A stretch of 46,822 nt of DNA from DATKLX01 sp035542155 (lineage in GTDB: Bacteria > Chloroflexota > Anaerolineae > Anaerolineales > Anaerolineaceae). Shown one piece after another: positions 1 through 8,975 of the stretch (position 1 is its first letter; each line of letters opens with the position of its first letter). The stretch spans positions 1-46,822 of the forward strand of contig DATKLX010000162.1 in NCBI GenBank assembly GCA_035542155.1, written 5' to 3'. Under the pieces are notes generated by a model. The model had not been told where the DNA came from and did not search any database. It saw only the letters and a list, made by a program, of their open reading frames with translations. Position numbers and translations under genes: made by a program.

Positions 1-987
1 GGAGAGGAAGATATTGTGGTGCTGGAGCTGTGGGTAGACCCGGTCGCAGCCCCAGTAGAACATGATCGCCGAACAGGTGTACTTCTTTCCCTCCAGGCGG
101 GCGGTCTCGCGCTCTCTGGGTAACAGGCATTCATAAATATAAGGAAGATCGGCGTTGGCGATCACCACATCAGCCTGCAGCCGGCTACCATCTTCGAGCA
201 GCAGGCCACTCGCCCGTCCGCCGTCTACTTCGATCTGCTTCACCGCGGTATTAAAACGGAACTCCACACCCTGCTTTTGAGCGATCTCGACCATGCTCTC
301 GATGACCCGGTACATCCCGCCTATCGGAAACCACACGCCGTCGGCCAGTTCGGTATACTGGAGCAGTGAATAAGTCGCCGGGGCATCGTACGGGCTGAGC
401 CCCAGGTACATATTCTGGAAGGTAAAGGCGGCCTTCAGCCGGGGATGGCGGAAGTACCGTCCGATATTGGCAAAGTGCCTCACCAGGCCTTTGATCCGCA
501 GCGCCCGTTGCAGGGTATCCGGGCTGAGGAATTCCGCCAGGGTGTAGAAATTGCGCCCAACGAAATGGTCGACGGATTGGTGATAGTGGTTGCTCCCTTC
601 GACCAGGTAGCGCAGCAGGCCGTCAAAGCTGCCCGGCTCGATGGCCTCGAGCTGGGTCTGCATCGCCTGAAGGTCCCCGGTCAGCGCCAATTGAGAGCCA
701 TCGTTAAAATGCAGCCGGTAGGTCGGGTCGATTTTTCGCAAGTCGAGGTAGTCCTCCATCCGCTCGCCGAGCGCGGCATAGGTCTCGGCAAAGATTTGTG
801 GCATGAGGAACAGCGTCGCCCCGATATCGAAGCGGTGGCCGTCGCGGATAATTTGCGAGCAGCGCCCACCAGGCGTGGGATTTTTTTCGACGACGGTAAC
901 CCTGTAGCCGCTGCGCGCCAGGCGCGCCGCTGCGGCGATTCCTCCCAGGCCGGCGCCAATCAGGATGGCGGTCGGTTTTGAAATCAT
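1..987 (-). CDS. crtI: Phytoene desaturase CrtI (3' end beyond window)
   Basis: FAD-dependent desaturase that introduces conjugated double bonds into phytoene to give lycopene-type carotenoids at the membrane. About 329 residues are visible and the C-terminal third lies outside the window. The N-terminus carries the dinucleotide-binding motif GAGLGG (residues 11-16), then VVEKN and PGGRC, as expected for the CrtI/amine oxidase fold. The ATG overlaps the crtY stop codon (ATGA at 984-987), so the two genes are translationally coupled. It is the last visible gene of a crtB-crtY-crtI operon. A related ketolase or diapophytoene desaturase is possible, but the partners favour a C40 pathway to beta-carotene-like pigments. 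Confidence 0.9.
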   Translation of the reverse strand, partial: MISKPTAILIGAGLGGIAAAARLARSGYRVTVVEKNPTPGGRCSQIIRDGHRFDIGATLFLMPQIFAETYAALGERMEDYLDLRKIDPTYRLHFNDGSQLALTGDLQAMQTQLEAIEPGSFDGLLRYLVEGSNHYHQSVDHFVGRNFYTLAEFLSPDTLQRALRIKGLVRHFANIGRYFRHPRLKAAFTFQNMYLGLSPYDAPATYSLLQYTELADGVWFPIGGMYRVIESMVEIAQKQGVEFRFNTAVKQIEVDGGRASGLLLEDGSRLQADVVIANADLPYIYECLLPRERETARLEGKKYTCSAIMFYWGCDRVYPQLQHHNIFLS

Positions 988-2147
988 GTTTCCCTCCCGG
1001 AAAGCCCCAGGCGAGCGCTGGCCGTCTGCAGCAGCGCCTGCCAGAAGTAGCCCAGCGGCAGCGAAAGCATCAGGGCCAGGTTTTCCCCTGGAGCAGCTTC
1101 CTCATCTAAAAAACGAAAAACACGCTCGATCGGATTTTTGGTCAGAAGCGCGGAATAGATCGGTTGAACGGTTTCACCGTGGTCGCGCATGACCCGCAGC
1201 AGGGCTCCATCACAGAATTGATAGAAAGCGGAACCGGCCGGGACAGCAAAGGGATGGCCGTTTTTGGTCAGCGAGGCGACGATCGCCTGCGAATCCCGCA
1301 GGATGCGGGTGAAGGCATATCCCGCGGTTGGCTTGACCCTGCCCCCGCGGATCCCGATGTTCATCACCCGCTGCCCTGCCCGGCGCGGAAAGGGCGCATC
1401 GGTCAGTGGGGTGACTCCACCTTCGCGGGCGAGGATACGGTAGCTGTGGATGCCCAGGGTGGTCTCAACGTATCCACGCAGCGTTTCTTCGCAGCGGTCC
1501 GGGCTGAGCAGCACGTATTCCACCAGGGCGCGCCGCTCCGAATAGGGCAACAAATACTGAAAACGCAGATCCTTCTTCTGTGGGACCCGGAAATCAAACA
1601 GCGTAACGGTCCGCGGGTCAAAGGCCGCCTCAGATGTCTCGATCTCCCATCCTTGAAAGTGCTGGCACAGAGAAATATGGCGCCGCGGATCAACGCTGAG
1701 ATCGGCGGGCAAGAAACGGCTGTCGAAAACCCATCTTCCCCGGACCGTCCTGCCTCCTCCCACGCGGACCTGGGCGCAGTCCGCGTCGTCGTCGATCTCC
1801 AGGCCTCGCCCCGGCAAAAACTCTATCCCCGGGCAGGCGGCCAGCTCCTGGTGGATAAACGCGGTGAGAGCCGCACGGCGCAGGCTGCAGTAACGATAGC
1901 TGCCCAGGTCGAATTCCTGCAAGCCATACTCGTCGCTCAGAGCCAACCGGCCCCAGGAGTGGGAGATCACAGGATCGAAGGGGGTAGGATGGTCACACCA
2001 GAAGCTGAGCGCGTGGTCGCGACCAGGGCGTTCATTTGGGTCGATGACCAGGATCGAGCTGCCGCGTAACGGAGAGCACGCCAGGTGGAAGGCCAGGCTC
2101 AACCCCGAAACGCCGCCGCCAGCGATGATGAAATCATAATCAGGCAT
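984..2147 (-). CDS. crtY: Lycopene beta-cyclase CrtY
   Basis: Cyclase that closes beta-ionone rings on lycopene; 387 residues. The N-terminus DYDFIIAGGGVSGLSLA is the FAD/NAD(P)-binding fold typical of CrtY. Further CrtY-like blocks are VFDSR, GIRGGRVKPTAGYAF and FYQFCDGALLRVM near the C-terminus. I chose the ATG at 2147 because the frame is open for 83 more codons upstream only inside crtB, and that extension shows no cyclase similarity. The start overlaps the crtB stop by 8 bases and the stop overlaps the crtI start, so all three genes are coupled. This is the CrtY class rather than the CruA class known from phototrophic Chloroflexi (family knowledge). Confidence 0.85.
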   Translation of the reverse strand: MPDYDFIIAGGGVSGLSLAFHLACSPLRGSSILVIDPNERPGRDHALSFWCDHPTPFDPVISHSWGRLALSDEYGLQEFDLGSYRYCSLRRAALTAFIHQELAACPGIEFLPGRGLEIDDDADCAQVRVGGGRTVRGRWVFDSRFLPADLSVDPRRHISLCQHFQGWEIETSEAAFDPRTVTLFDFRVPQKKDLRFQYLLPYSERRALVEYVLLSPDRCEETLRGYVETTLGIHSYRILAREGGVTPLTDAPFPRRAGQRVMNIGIRGGRVKPTAGYAFTRILRDSQAIVASLTKNGHPFAVPAGSAFYQFCDGALLRVMRDHGETVQPIYSALLTKNPIERVFRFLDEEAAPGENLALMLSLPLGYFWQALLQTASARLGLSGRET

Positions 2148-3090
2148 GCGAAGTCGACCCCAGCAAAATTTTGGGCAAACGAAGCAGCTTTTCAACCGGG
2201 CCGAGGTGCGCCCGGCGGGTGAACACGTCGTAATCGTGCGCTTCAATGTCATCCAGGATGCCGCTGTACAGACCGGCGGCCGCGGCCACAGCAAACCGCC
2301 CATCCCGGTCCAGCATGCGGATCCCCGGATGGGCCTCGGCGTAGAGCAAGCGGTTGCGCTGGATCTGAAAACGCATGAACGCCCGCCAGCGCTCATCGAC
2401 GCGCCCGGCCGCCAGGTCTCCCTCGTTCAGGCCAAAGGCAGCCAACTCCTCCTGAGGCAGGTATACCCGGCCTACGCGCCAATCTTCCCCCACGTCGCGG
2501 AGGATATTGGTGATCTGGAGCGCGACGCCCAGCTTGATCGCATAGGGGATCGCTTCCGGACCGGAAAAACCGATAATGTGCATGCTCATCAGACCGACCG
2601 TCGAGGCAACCCCATAGGCGTAAGCAGCCAGCTCTTCAAATGTCAGGTAGCGTTTCTGGCACAGGTCGCGGGCGATGCCATCCAGGAGCTGTTCGGCGAA
2701 GAGGATTGGGATGCGAAAACGCAGGCGGGCGTCCGCCCAGGCAACCGCGATGAGGTCTTTTCCGGAGGGGAGCAGGGAAAGAGATCTCTGCCGCCAGGCG
2801 ATCCAGGCTTCATCCAACCCATTCAACCCATTTTCGGGGCAGTCCACCAGGTCATCGCTGGTCCGGCAGAACGCGTACAAAGCTCGGATCGCCTTGCGCT
2901 TGAAACGGGGCAGGAATTGAGTTGCCAGCGAAAAGGTCCGACTGTGGCGAGCGGTCAGAGCTTCGCAGGCCGCGTAAGCCCGGGACACCAGCGCGGGATC
3001 CCCAATCCTCCCGGGCAGTGGGTGCGCAGGGTGGGGCGAATTCTGGCAGGCAAGCGACAGCAGAGCGAGTTCCCAGTTTTGAGTAACCAT
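2140..3090 (-). CDS. crtB: Phytoene synthase CrtB
   Basis: Condenses two geranylgeranyl diphosphates to phytoene, the first committed carotenoid step; 316 residues, normal for the family. It has both Asp-rich Mg-diphosphate motifs: DDLVD (about residues 79-83, after YAFCRTS) and DVGEDWRVGRVYLP near residue 205. SRTFSLATQFLP is the conserved helix preceding the first motif. It is first in the operon crtB-crtY-crtI. An 18-base dyad (3111-3128) lies just upstream of the start and may be an operator. Confidence 0.93.
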   Translation of the reverse strand: MVTQNWELALLSLACQNSPHPAHPLPGRIGDPALVSRAYAACEALTARHSRTFSLATQFLPRFKRKAIRALYAFCRTSDDLVDCPENGLNGLDEAWIAWRQRSLSLLPSGKDLIAVAWADARLRFRIPILFAEQLLDGIARDLCQKRYLTFEELAAYAYGVASTVGLMSMHIIGFSGPEAIPYAIKLGVALQITNILRDVGEDWRVGRVYLPQEELAAFGLNEGDLAAGRVDERWRAFMRFQIQRNRLLYAEAHPGIRMLDRDGRFAVAAAAGLYSGILDDIEAHDYDVFTRRAHLGPVEKLLRLPKILLGSTSHA

Positions 3091-3110
3091 CGTATTCGGA
3101 TGGTCCTTTC

Positions 3111-3128
3111 ATCGGTTTCAGTACCGAT
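3111..3128. promoter_or_regulatory. 18-bp dyad upstream of crtB
   Basis: ATCGGT-TTCAGT-ACCGAT, a perfect 6-base inverted repeat with 6-base spacer, 21-38 bases upstream of the crtB start. The position between a probable promoter and the gene suits a repressor or light/redox regulator site. No regulator gene is adjacent, so the role is a guess. Confidence 0.3.
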
Positions 3129-3178
3129 AGCTGTAATAACGATCGATACTCTATATACGCAGAAACCGGGAAAAAGTT

Positions 3179-4069
3179 CTACTGAACAGACAATTGGACT
3201 CCGGAGAGCGCCTCGATTACCCCCAGCACCGCAGAATTGTCCAGCTCACCAAGGCCCATCTGCAGCATGGCGTTGAACAACTGCGCGTTGATTGCCGTTC
3301 CCGGCAGCGCCGTCCCATACTGGCGGGCAGTCTCGATGACGATATTGAGGTCTTTGGCCTGCATGTAGGCTTTGAAGCCCGGGCCGCGGTTGCCCGCAAA
3401 CAGCCGCGGTGGTTTCACATCCAACGTCCAGCATTGCGCCGCACCGCCCTTGATCGCTTCGATCACTTTCTGCGGGTCCGCCCCCGCTTTTTGCGCGAAG
3501 ATGAGCAGCTCGCCCATCGCCACCATCTGGGCTGCAACCATGATCTGGTTGGCGGCCTTGGCGATCTGCCCCGCCCCGCTGTCGCCTACGTGGGTGATCG
3601 TCTTGCCTATCGCCTGGAACACCGGCCGAACCTGCTCGACCGCTTCCGCCGGCCCGCCGATCATGATCGCCAGCGTCCCCTGCCGCGCGCCAATATCCCC
3701 ACCACTGACCGGGGCGTCCAGGCAGAGCACGCCGTGCTCTCCCAGTCTCTCCGCGATCAGCCGCGCCGACGCCGGCTTGATCGTCGAATTGTCGACAAAA
3801 ACCAGCCCCGGCCTGGCTGCCTCGATAATCCCGTTTTTCCCCAGCGCCACCAGCTCAACGTCCGGGGAATCGGGCAGGTTGGTGAAGACCACGTCGACCT
3901 GAGAGGCCACCTCCACCGGGGAGCTCGCCGCTCGGGCTCCTTCGCGGACCAGCTCATCCACCGCGGCCCGGCTGCGGTTGTGCACCACCAATGGAAACCC
4001 GGCCTTGAGGATATTCCGGGCGATCGATTTCCCCATCAGCCCAAGGCCAATATAACCCACCGTTTGCAT
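3179..4069 (-). CDS. 3-hydroxyisobutyrate dehydrogenase-family oxidoreductase
   Basis: NAD(P)-dependent beta-hydroxyacid dehydrogenase, 296 residues. GYIGLGLMGKSIARNIL (from residue 5) is the Rossmann GxGxxG motif. DAPVSGGD.GA..GTLAIMIGG is the substrate-binding signature, and the Lys in GQIAKAANQ is the catalytic lysine of the family. The ATG at 4069 is preceded by GGAGG eight bases upstream; the in-frame GTG at 4084 overlaps that ribosome site and is rejected. The substrate (3-hydroxyisobutyrate, tartronate semialdehyde or glyoxylate-type) cannot be told from sequence. It stands alone, so no pathway is indicated. Confidence 0.85.
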   Translation of the reverse strand: MQTVGYIGLGLMGKSIARNILKAGFPLVVHNRSRAAVDELVREGARAASSPVEVASQVDVVFTNLPDSPDVELVALGKNGIIEAARPGLVFVDNSTIKPASARLIAERLGEHGVLCLDAPVSGGDIGARQGTLAIMIGGPAEAVEQVRPVFQAIGKTITHVGDSGAGQIAKAANQIMVAAQMVAMGELLIFAQKAGADPQKVIEAIKGGAAQCWTLDVKPPRLFAGNRGPGFKAYMQAKDLNIVIETARQYGTALPGTAINAQLFNAMLQMGLGELDNSAVLGVIEALSGVQLSVQ

Positions 4070-4162
4070 CGTTCCATCCTCCACACGGATTTTCCCATAT
4101 AGGGTTCTCGAATTTCGGCCGCAGGTCGGCCTTCTTTTTTTAATCGAAAATCGAAAATTGAT

Positions 4163-5005
4163 TTACAGGTCTCTTTTCTGAAACGTTCGCACTGCCAGCG
4201 CAAGGGCCAGCAGCGCATACAGCCCCGCGTACACAATCATCGCCGGGCTGGGTACGGAGACCGAGGAAAACGGGGTCATCCGCGCTCCGGTCAGGCTGGT
4301 CAGCGCGGATTGCATCTCGAAAGCCGCGCGTTTCCACAGCGCCTCGGAGGGCAGGATCAGGCTGGATACGATCCCCACGTTGACCGCCGTCTGGTTTTCC
4401 AACGCCGAACCGATCTGCTCGATCCAGCCGCCCACAAAGGCGATCCCGAACAGCCCAAACACCAGCACCCCGTTGGCAATCGTGGAGAGAGTTGTTCCCC
4501 CCAGCATCGATAAGCAAAGCAGCAGCATGGCGTTCAGCCACATCAGCCCGAGCCCTGCCAGCAGATTGGGCGGCGAATATCCGGCGATCAGCGCGACTGC
4601 CAGGACCACCCCGCCCGCCATCAACAGCAGATAGAGGGTCAGCAGGCCGGCAAAGCCGATCCACTTCCCCAGCAGCACCTGCCAGCGCTCGACCGGCTTG
4701 GAGACCAGGGTATGGATCGTCCCCGAGGCAATCTCCCCCGAAAGCGTGTCGACCGAGGTCAGCACGGTCATCATTACCGTCAGGAAATTGACCGCGTAGA
4801 GCCCGGCCAGGAGGAGCGCATTCGCCAGCTCGTTCTGCACGAGCGGAATTCCACCGCGGGGGGAGTTGAGCATGTCCTGGCGGATCAGGTAAAACCCGAT
4901 GCTGTAGACTGCCAGGAAGGCCACGCCCAGGGCCAGCGCCGCCCAGAGGATTTTTTTCCGCGAAGCCTCGCGGAAAGTTAATCGCGCTATGATCCAGGGG
5001 GTCAT
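4163..5005 (-). CDS. ABC-2 type transporter permease
   Basis: Membrane subunit of a two-component ABC exporter, 280 residues. It begins MTPWIIARLTFREASRKKILW, the usual cytosolic amphipathic start of ABC-2 permeases. About six hydrophobic segments follow, including a Gly-rich central pair and a last one at YAGLYALLALALAV. The start shares one base with the stop of the ATPase gene (TGATG), so the two are co-translated. The substrate is unknown; efflux or lipid/antibiotic transport is usual for the family. Confidence 0.85.
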   Translation of the reverse strand: MTPWIIARLTFREASRKKILWAALALGVAFLAVYSIGFYLIRQDMLNSPRGGIPLVQNELANALLLAGLYAVNFLTVMMTVLTSVDTLSGEIASGTIHTLVSKPVERWQVLLGKWIGFAGLLTLYLLLMAGGVVLAVALIAGYSPPNLLAGLGLMWLNAMLLLCLSMLGGTTLSTIANGVLVFGLFGIAFVGGWIEQIGSALENQTAVNVGIVSSLILPSEALWKRAAFEMQSALTSLTGARMTPFSSVSVPSPAMIVYAGLYALLALALAVRTFQKRDL

Positions 5006-5937
5006 CACAGCCCTCCATCCGTGCCGACGATCTGGATAAACAGGTCTTCCAGCGCAATCCGCTGCGGCGCCAGGGTGTAGACTTCCGCGCCACAATCCAG
5101 CAGGTAGTGGTTGATTTGCGGAAGCGCCTCTTCACTATTGACCGTCAGCGAAACCTGCTCCCCATCCACGCGGATATTCTCCCCCCAGCGAGAGAGTCCC
5201 GCCGCGACCTCGGGCAGCAGGGGCCGGGCGCGCACCTTGACCGTGAGCTGCCCATCCATAAAGGACTTCAGCGAATTGACCTGGATTACCTTGCCGCGCT
5301 TGATAAAGGCCACCCGGTCGCAGGTGATCTCCACCTCGCTGAGCAGGTGCGAGTTCAGGAAGACGGTCGCCCCCCGCTCGCGCAGTCCATGGATGATATC
5401 GCGCACCTGTAGCCGGCCCACCGGATCCAGCCCGGAGGTGGGCTCGTCCAGGATCACCAGGTCCGGCTCGTTGAGCAGCGCCTGGGCTAAACCGACCCGC
5501 TGCAGCATCCCCTTGGAAAATTCGCGCAGCTTTTGCCCCGCGAAAGGCTCCAGGCTGACGAGCTCGAGCAACTCGGGGATCCGCGTGCGGTAGACTGGCT
5601 CAGGGATATGATACAGCTCGGCGTGCAGGCGGAGGAACTCGGCGGCGGTCAGCCAATCGTGGAAACGAAAGTGCTCCGGTAAAAAGCCGACCCTGGCCCG
5701 CCCGGCGGCCTCTCCCAGCGGGCGGCCCAACAGGTAGCCTGTCCCGGCCGTAGGGCGGATCAGTCCCAGGAGCATCTTGACTGAGGTGGTCTTCCCCGCC
5801 CCATTGGCCCCCAGGAAGCCAAATACTTCCCCCCGCCCCACTGAAAGGGAGAGGTCTTCGACGGCCACCTTCTGGCCGAACTCTTTTCGCAGCCCATGCG
5901 TCTCAATCGCAGAGTTTGAATCGGGTGTCATCATCAA
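5005..5937 (-). CDS. ABC transporter ATP-binding protein
   Basis: ATPase subunit, 310 residues. It has Walker A GANGAGKTT (about residue 43), the signature helix FSKGMLQRVGLAQAL (an SKG variant of LSGGQ, common in ABC-2 exporters), Walker B LVILDEPTSGLDP and the H-loop NSHLLSE. The C-terminal 90 residues form the extra domain typical of this exporter class. It starts at a run of three ATG codons, so the exact start is uncertain by two residues. It pairs with the downstream permease. Confidence 0.9.
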   Translation of the reverse strand: MMMTPDSNSAIETHGLRKEFGQKVAVEDLSLSVGRGEVFGFLGANGAGKTTSVKMLLGLIRPTAGTGYLLGRPLGEAAGRARVGFLPEHFRFHDWLTAAEFLRLHAELYHIPEPVYRTRIPELLELVSLEPFAGQKLREFSKGMLQRVGLAQALLNEPDLVILDEPTSGLDPVGRLQVRDIIHGLRERGATVFLNSHLLSEVEITCDRVAFIKRGKVIQVNSLKSFMDGQLTVKVRARPLLPEVAAGLSRWGENIRVDGEQVSLTVNSEEALPQINHYLLDCGAEVYTLAPQRIALEDLFIQIVGTDGGL

Positions 5938-6055
5938 TCGATATGGGTTCTATTACTTACCGGATCAATGAATTTGATGCTTTGTCACTTGGTTGCTCAG
6001 TTAATAAGAAAGAAGTATTTTTCTCTATTTTCCATGAGGTCTCTGTGTGCTCTGT

Positions 6056-6088
6056 GATAAAAAGAAAAGGGCAGGGCAAGCCCTGCCC
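6056..6088 (-). terminator. Rho-independent terminator after anti-sigma gene
   Basis: On the minus strand GGGCAGGGC-TT-GCCCTGCCC forms a perfect 9-bp stem with a 2-base apex (so a slightly larger real loop), followed by TTTTCTTTTT. It ends the sigma/anti-sigma transcript and isolates it from the ABC genes. The rest of 5938-6107 shows nothing else I can name. Confidence 0.85.
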
Positions 6089-6107
6089 TCATCCAGACTA
6101 TTGTAAC

Positions 6108-7307
6108 CTATTGAAGCGAATTGGCAAGCTGTACGTCCGCGTCTGTGTAACCGTTGCCGCTGAGCCCGTAGAGAATCCCGTTTTTGACCCACAGCATGAC
6201 AAAGTGACCGCCCATCTTGCCGCTGGTCTCACGCACCAGGGTTGCGGTGACCCCGTCCACATCGACTTCCTCATAGTTGCTCGAATCGATCGGCACGGGG
6301 ATCACCAGCGTGTTCAGCCAGTCGATCCGCTCGCTCATGCTCTTCGCCTGATCCGCTGGCATACCGGTCATTTCGAGAAAAGCGCTGCCCAGCTTCTTGA
6401 GGTCCAAGCCGGGCGGCGTGGTCACCGTGGGCGAAGGCATCTGGACCAGGACGGTGCAATCGGATTCCATGCCCAGATCCGGCACAGCTTTATCAGTACC
6501 AGCGGAGGCAGCCTTCTCTGAGGGTTTAGCGCAGGTTCCAAAAGAAGCTGTGACCGAGCTCGGCACATTCGCGGTGACGGTGGCTCCGTTGAGGGTGGAA
6601 TCGAGCGCCAGGTCAGAGCGGTTCATCTCGTTCAGAATCTGATTGATCCGCGGCACGTCCAGGGTCAATGTGCCTTTGCTGGCCGGTTCGACAGTCAGGC
6701 TGGGCAGGGGCTCCGCACCTGCAGCGGGAAGGCGCACGGCAAAACCGGCTTCCTGGCTGGCTTCCGCCACTGAACCGACGGTCTTCGGCTTGCCGCTGCT
6801 CTCGAATTTGGCATTGTCATCGAGAAGGCTCTGGATGCTCGGCCCGCTGTTTTTGAAGCTGTCCGGCAGGTTGGTCGTGCTGACCGGGATCACCGCGATC
6901 TGCTTGACCCTGAAGATCTCGAGCAAATTGACCGCCGCGACCCGGATCGATGGAACGGATAAGGCCAGGCCCAGGACCACGATGACCGTGATGGCGATCC
7001 AGGCCGGCCGGTAGGGACGGCTGAATAATTTATGGAACATATTTTGGTTCTCCTTTTCTTTCTGTGAGAGGTGAGCGGCAAACCGCGCTCGCCCGGAAGC
7101 GGTGGTGGGGAGAAGCCGGGCCTCCAGGCCCGCATCCAGACTGGCAAGGTACATCCTGACCCGCTGGCTTTGCTCTCGCAGGGTCTCAACGCGGCTCTGG
7201 CACGCGGGGCATTCCTCCAGGTGAGCTGACACCCGGGAATGCTCCGGCTCGCTGAGCTGCCCGTCCAGGTAGGCTTTCAAATTGCTGTCTTCGAAAGGAT
7301 GTTTCAC
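6108..7307 (-). CDS. Membrane-anchored zf-HC2 anti-sigma factor
   Basis: Probable anti-sigma factor for the ECF sigma encoded just upstream; 399 residues. The N-terminal zinc-binding anti-sigma motif is H29-x3-C33-x2-C36. A single transmembrane helix around residues 100-120 (WIAITVIVVLGLALSV) is followed by a large extracytoplasmic region. The C-terminal block around VDGVTATLVRETSGKMGGHFVMLWVKNG resembles the DUF4367-type sensor domain of anti-sigma proteins. The start overlaps the sigma stop (ATGA), which fixes the start and gives stoichiometric co-expression. The signal sensed is unknown. Confidence 0.85.
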   Translation of the reverse strand: MKHPFEDSNLKAYLDGQLSEPEHSRVSAHLEECPACQSRVETLREQSQRVRMYLASLDAGLEARLLPTTASGRARFAAHLSQKEKENQNMFHKLFSRPYRPAWIAITVIVVLGLALSVPSIRVAAVNLLEIFRVKQIAVIPVSTTNLPDSFKNSGPSIQSLLDDNAKFESSGKPKTVGSVAEASQEAGFAVRLPAAGAEPLPSLTVEPASKGTLTLDVPRINQILNEMNRSDLALDSTLNGATVTANVPSSVTASFGTCAKPSEKAASAGTDKAVPDLGMESDCTVLVQMPSPTVTTPPGLDLKKLGSAFLEMTGMPADQAKSMSERIDWLNTLVIPVPIDSSNYEEVDVDGVTATLVRETSGKMGGHFVMLWVKNGILYGLSGNGYTDADVQLANSLQ

Positions 7308-7900
7308 GCCTGGCTTCCTTCACCAAACTGCGCCCGGTAGCGCTTTTCAAAGTCCTGCTCTGCCCGGCTCAACAGCGTGCCAATCGAATGGATTGAGACC
7401 TGGCAGATGTCCGCCAGTTCCCGGTAGCTCAGGCCCGCGGACCTGAGGAAGAGTAACTGGGCGGACTGCGGTTTCATTTGAGCCAGAACCAGGCGAACCT
7501 GCCTTTTTTCTTCGTTGGCTTCCGTCTCCTGCGCCGGGCTGGCGGGCGCGGCGCTGCGGATGGCTTCCATGCCAGCGTCCTGCTCGTAGCGCATGCGGCG
7601 CTTCTTGCCGCGCAGGGCATTGAAGCCGAGGTTCATCGCCACCCGGTACAGCCACCCACCCAGCCGGTCTTTGCCGGGTTTGAGCCGGTCCAGGTCCTGA
7701 TACAGCCGGTAGAACGTTTCCAGGGCCAGGTCTTCGGCTTCATCCGCATCGCCGGTCAGGCGCACCAGAAGGAGAACAATCGGGGGCCAGTAGCGGCCAA
7801 AACATTCTTCGAACACCATGCTGGCCTGTTCTTCCCGCGTTCGGGCGACTGCTCCTCTGGGGGCTGGGAACCGTGAAGCTCCCGGTTCTTTCAAGCTCAT
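7304..7900 (-). CDS. ECF-type RNA polymerase sigma factor
   Basis: Sigma-70 family, extracytoplasmic-function subgroup, 198 residues. Region 2 reads FEECFGRYWPPIVLLLVRLTGDADEAEDLALETFYRLY...WLYRVAMNLGFNALRGKKRR. Region 4 ends LSYRELADICQVSIHSIGTLLSRAEQDFEKRYR, a helix-turn-helix. The frame is open far upstream, but the ATG at 7900 gives normal length; an internal ATG (MVFEE) 27 codons on is an alternative. It is coupled to the anti-sigma gene. It probably activates its own promoter, which I could not pin down. Confidence 0.88.
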   Translation of the reverse strand: MSLKEPGASRFPAPRGAVARTREEQASMVFEECFGRYWPPIVLLLVRLTGDADEAEDLALETFYRLYQDLDRLKPGKDRLGGWLYRVAMNLGFNALRGKKRRMRYEQDAGMEAIRSAAPASPAQETEANEEKRQVRLVLAQMKPQSAQLLFLRSAGLSYRELADICQVSIHSIGTLLSRAEQDFEKRYRAQFGEGSQA

Positions 7901-8004
7901 CTGTTTAACACCACTCACGACAAAAATATGACAACCATGACCAGTGTATATTTTCTCGGGTTGGAATGCAAGCACGCGAGTGTAGAATGCAGTGAAGAAC
8001 AGAC

Positions 8005-8898
8005 TTAACCGGCTTCGACCACCCCTTTCCGACCGGGCTGCCTGTTCGCCACCACCAGGCTGGCAAGGATCAAAACCGCACCGGCGACCAATTGCCAGGT
8101 CAGCGTTTCGCGAAGAAAGACCACCCCCAGAATGACCCCGCCCAGGGGAAACAGGTATGTCACCATGCTGGTGCGAGTTGGCCCGATCTCGTGGATCAGG
8201 TAGTAATTGATGATCAGCGCGAACCCAGACCCGATCACCCCCAGCCAGAGCAAGGCCACCCAGGTCAGGGGAAGACGAGGAATGTGGACCGGGCTCTCGA
8301 AAAGGGCGACTGCCGGCCACATCGCTCCCGTCGCGGAGACCAGCGGCCCGGCGCTCCGCAGAATGGCCGGGGTATCCTCGGTCGACTTACGCACGAAAAT
8401 GTTGCTGCCAGCGTAGAAGATTGAAGCCAGCACCACGGCAGCCTCGCCCAGAATCGAGCTAGCCGATGCGCTCAGGTCCTTGCTCATCAGCAGTACCACG
8501 CCGGTGAACCCGATCAGCAAGCCCAATCCCTTCATCAGAGTGATCTGATCGTCGTGGAGCGACATATGGGCAAGGACGATCGTAAACAGGGGCACGGTCG
8601 CGTCCAGGATCGCCGCCACCGCCGAGTCGATCGTCTGCTCGCCCCACGAGATGAGAAAAAAAGGGATCGCGATGTTGGTGATTCCCAGTATCAGCAGCGG
8701 AACCCACTCTCTGAAGCGCCGCGGCAGCGATGTGCGCTGGATGAGGATCACTGCCACGCCAAAGAGCAGCCCGAACAGGACGCGGAAGGCGACCAGGGTG
8801 ATCGGGCCGATCTCCTGCACCGCGATTTTGATCCACATAAAGGATGAGCTCCAGATCCCGCCCAGGAGGAGAAAGATCAGCCAGTGTTTCAGTTTCAA
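8005..8898 (-). CDS. EamA/DMT-superfamily transporter
   Basis: Integral membrane exporter-type carrier, 297 residues, with two tandem EamA repeats (about 1-140 and 150-290) and ten hydrophobic helices. Family hallmarks are LLLGGIWSSSFMWIKIA at the start, VAFRVLFG in helix 2 and GPTRTSMVTYLFPLGGVILGVVFLRE in the second repeat. The substrate is not predictable (amino acids or metabolites are usual). It lies 77 bases after valS, separated by a strong hairpin, so it may be transcribed mostly on its own. Confidence 0.85.
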   Translation of the reverse strand: MKLKHWLIFLLLGGIWSSSFMWIKIAVQEIGPITLVAFRVLFGLLFGVAVILIQRTSLPRRFREWVPLLILGITNIAIPFFLISWGEQTIDSAVAAILDATVPLFTIVLAHMSLHDDQITLMKGLGLLIGFTGVVLLMSKDLSASASSILGEAAVVLASIFYAGSNIFVRKSTEDTPAILRSAGPLVSATGAMWPAVALFESPVHIPRLPLTWVALLWLGVIGSGFALIINYYLIHEIGPTRTSMVTYLFPLGGVILGVVFLRETLTWQLVAGAVLILASLVVANRQPGRKGVVEAG

Positions 8899-8919
8899 TT
8901 TACCCGCTCCAATCAGCAG

Positions 8920-8960
8920 AGCGTCCCCTCCGACCGGTCAAAGGTCTCGGAGGGGACGCT
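8920..8960 (-). terminator. 14-bp hairpin between valS and the EamA gene
   Basis: AGCGTCCCCTCCGA pairs perfectly with TCGGAGGGGACGCT across a 13-base loop. On the minus strand no T-run follows, so this may be an attenuating or mRNA-end-protecting hairpin rather than a classical intrinsic terminator. Confidence 0.5.
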
Positions 8961-8975
8961 CCTTGAAGATCGCGG

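Noticed and set aside
984..2396. 470-residue version of CrtY
   Set aside because: The first 83 codons lie inside crtB and look nothing like a cyclase; the ATG at 2147 gives the normal N-terminus and tight coupling.
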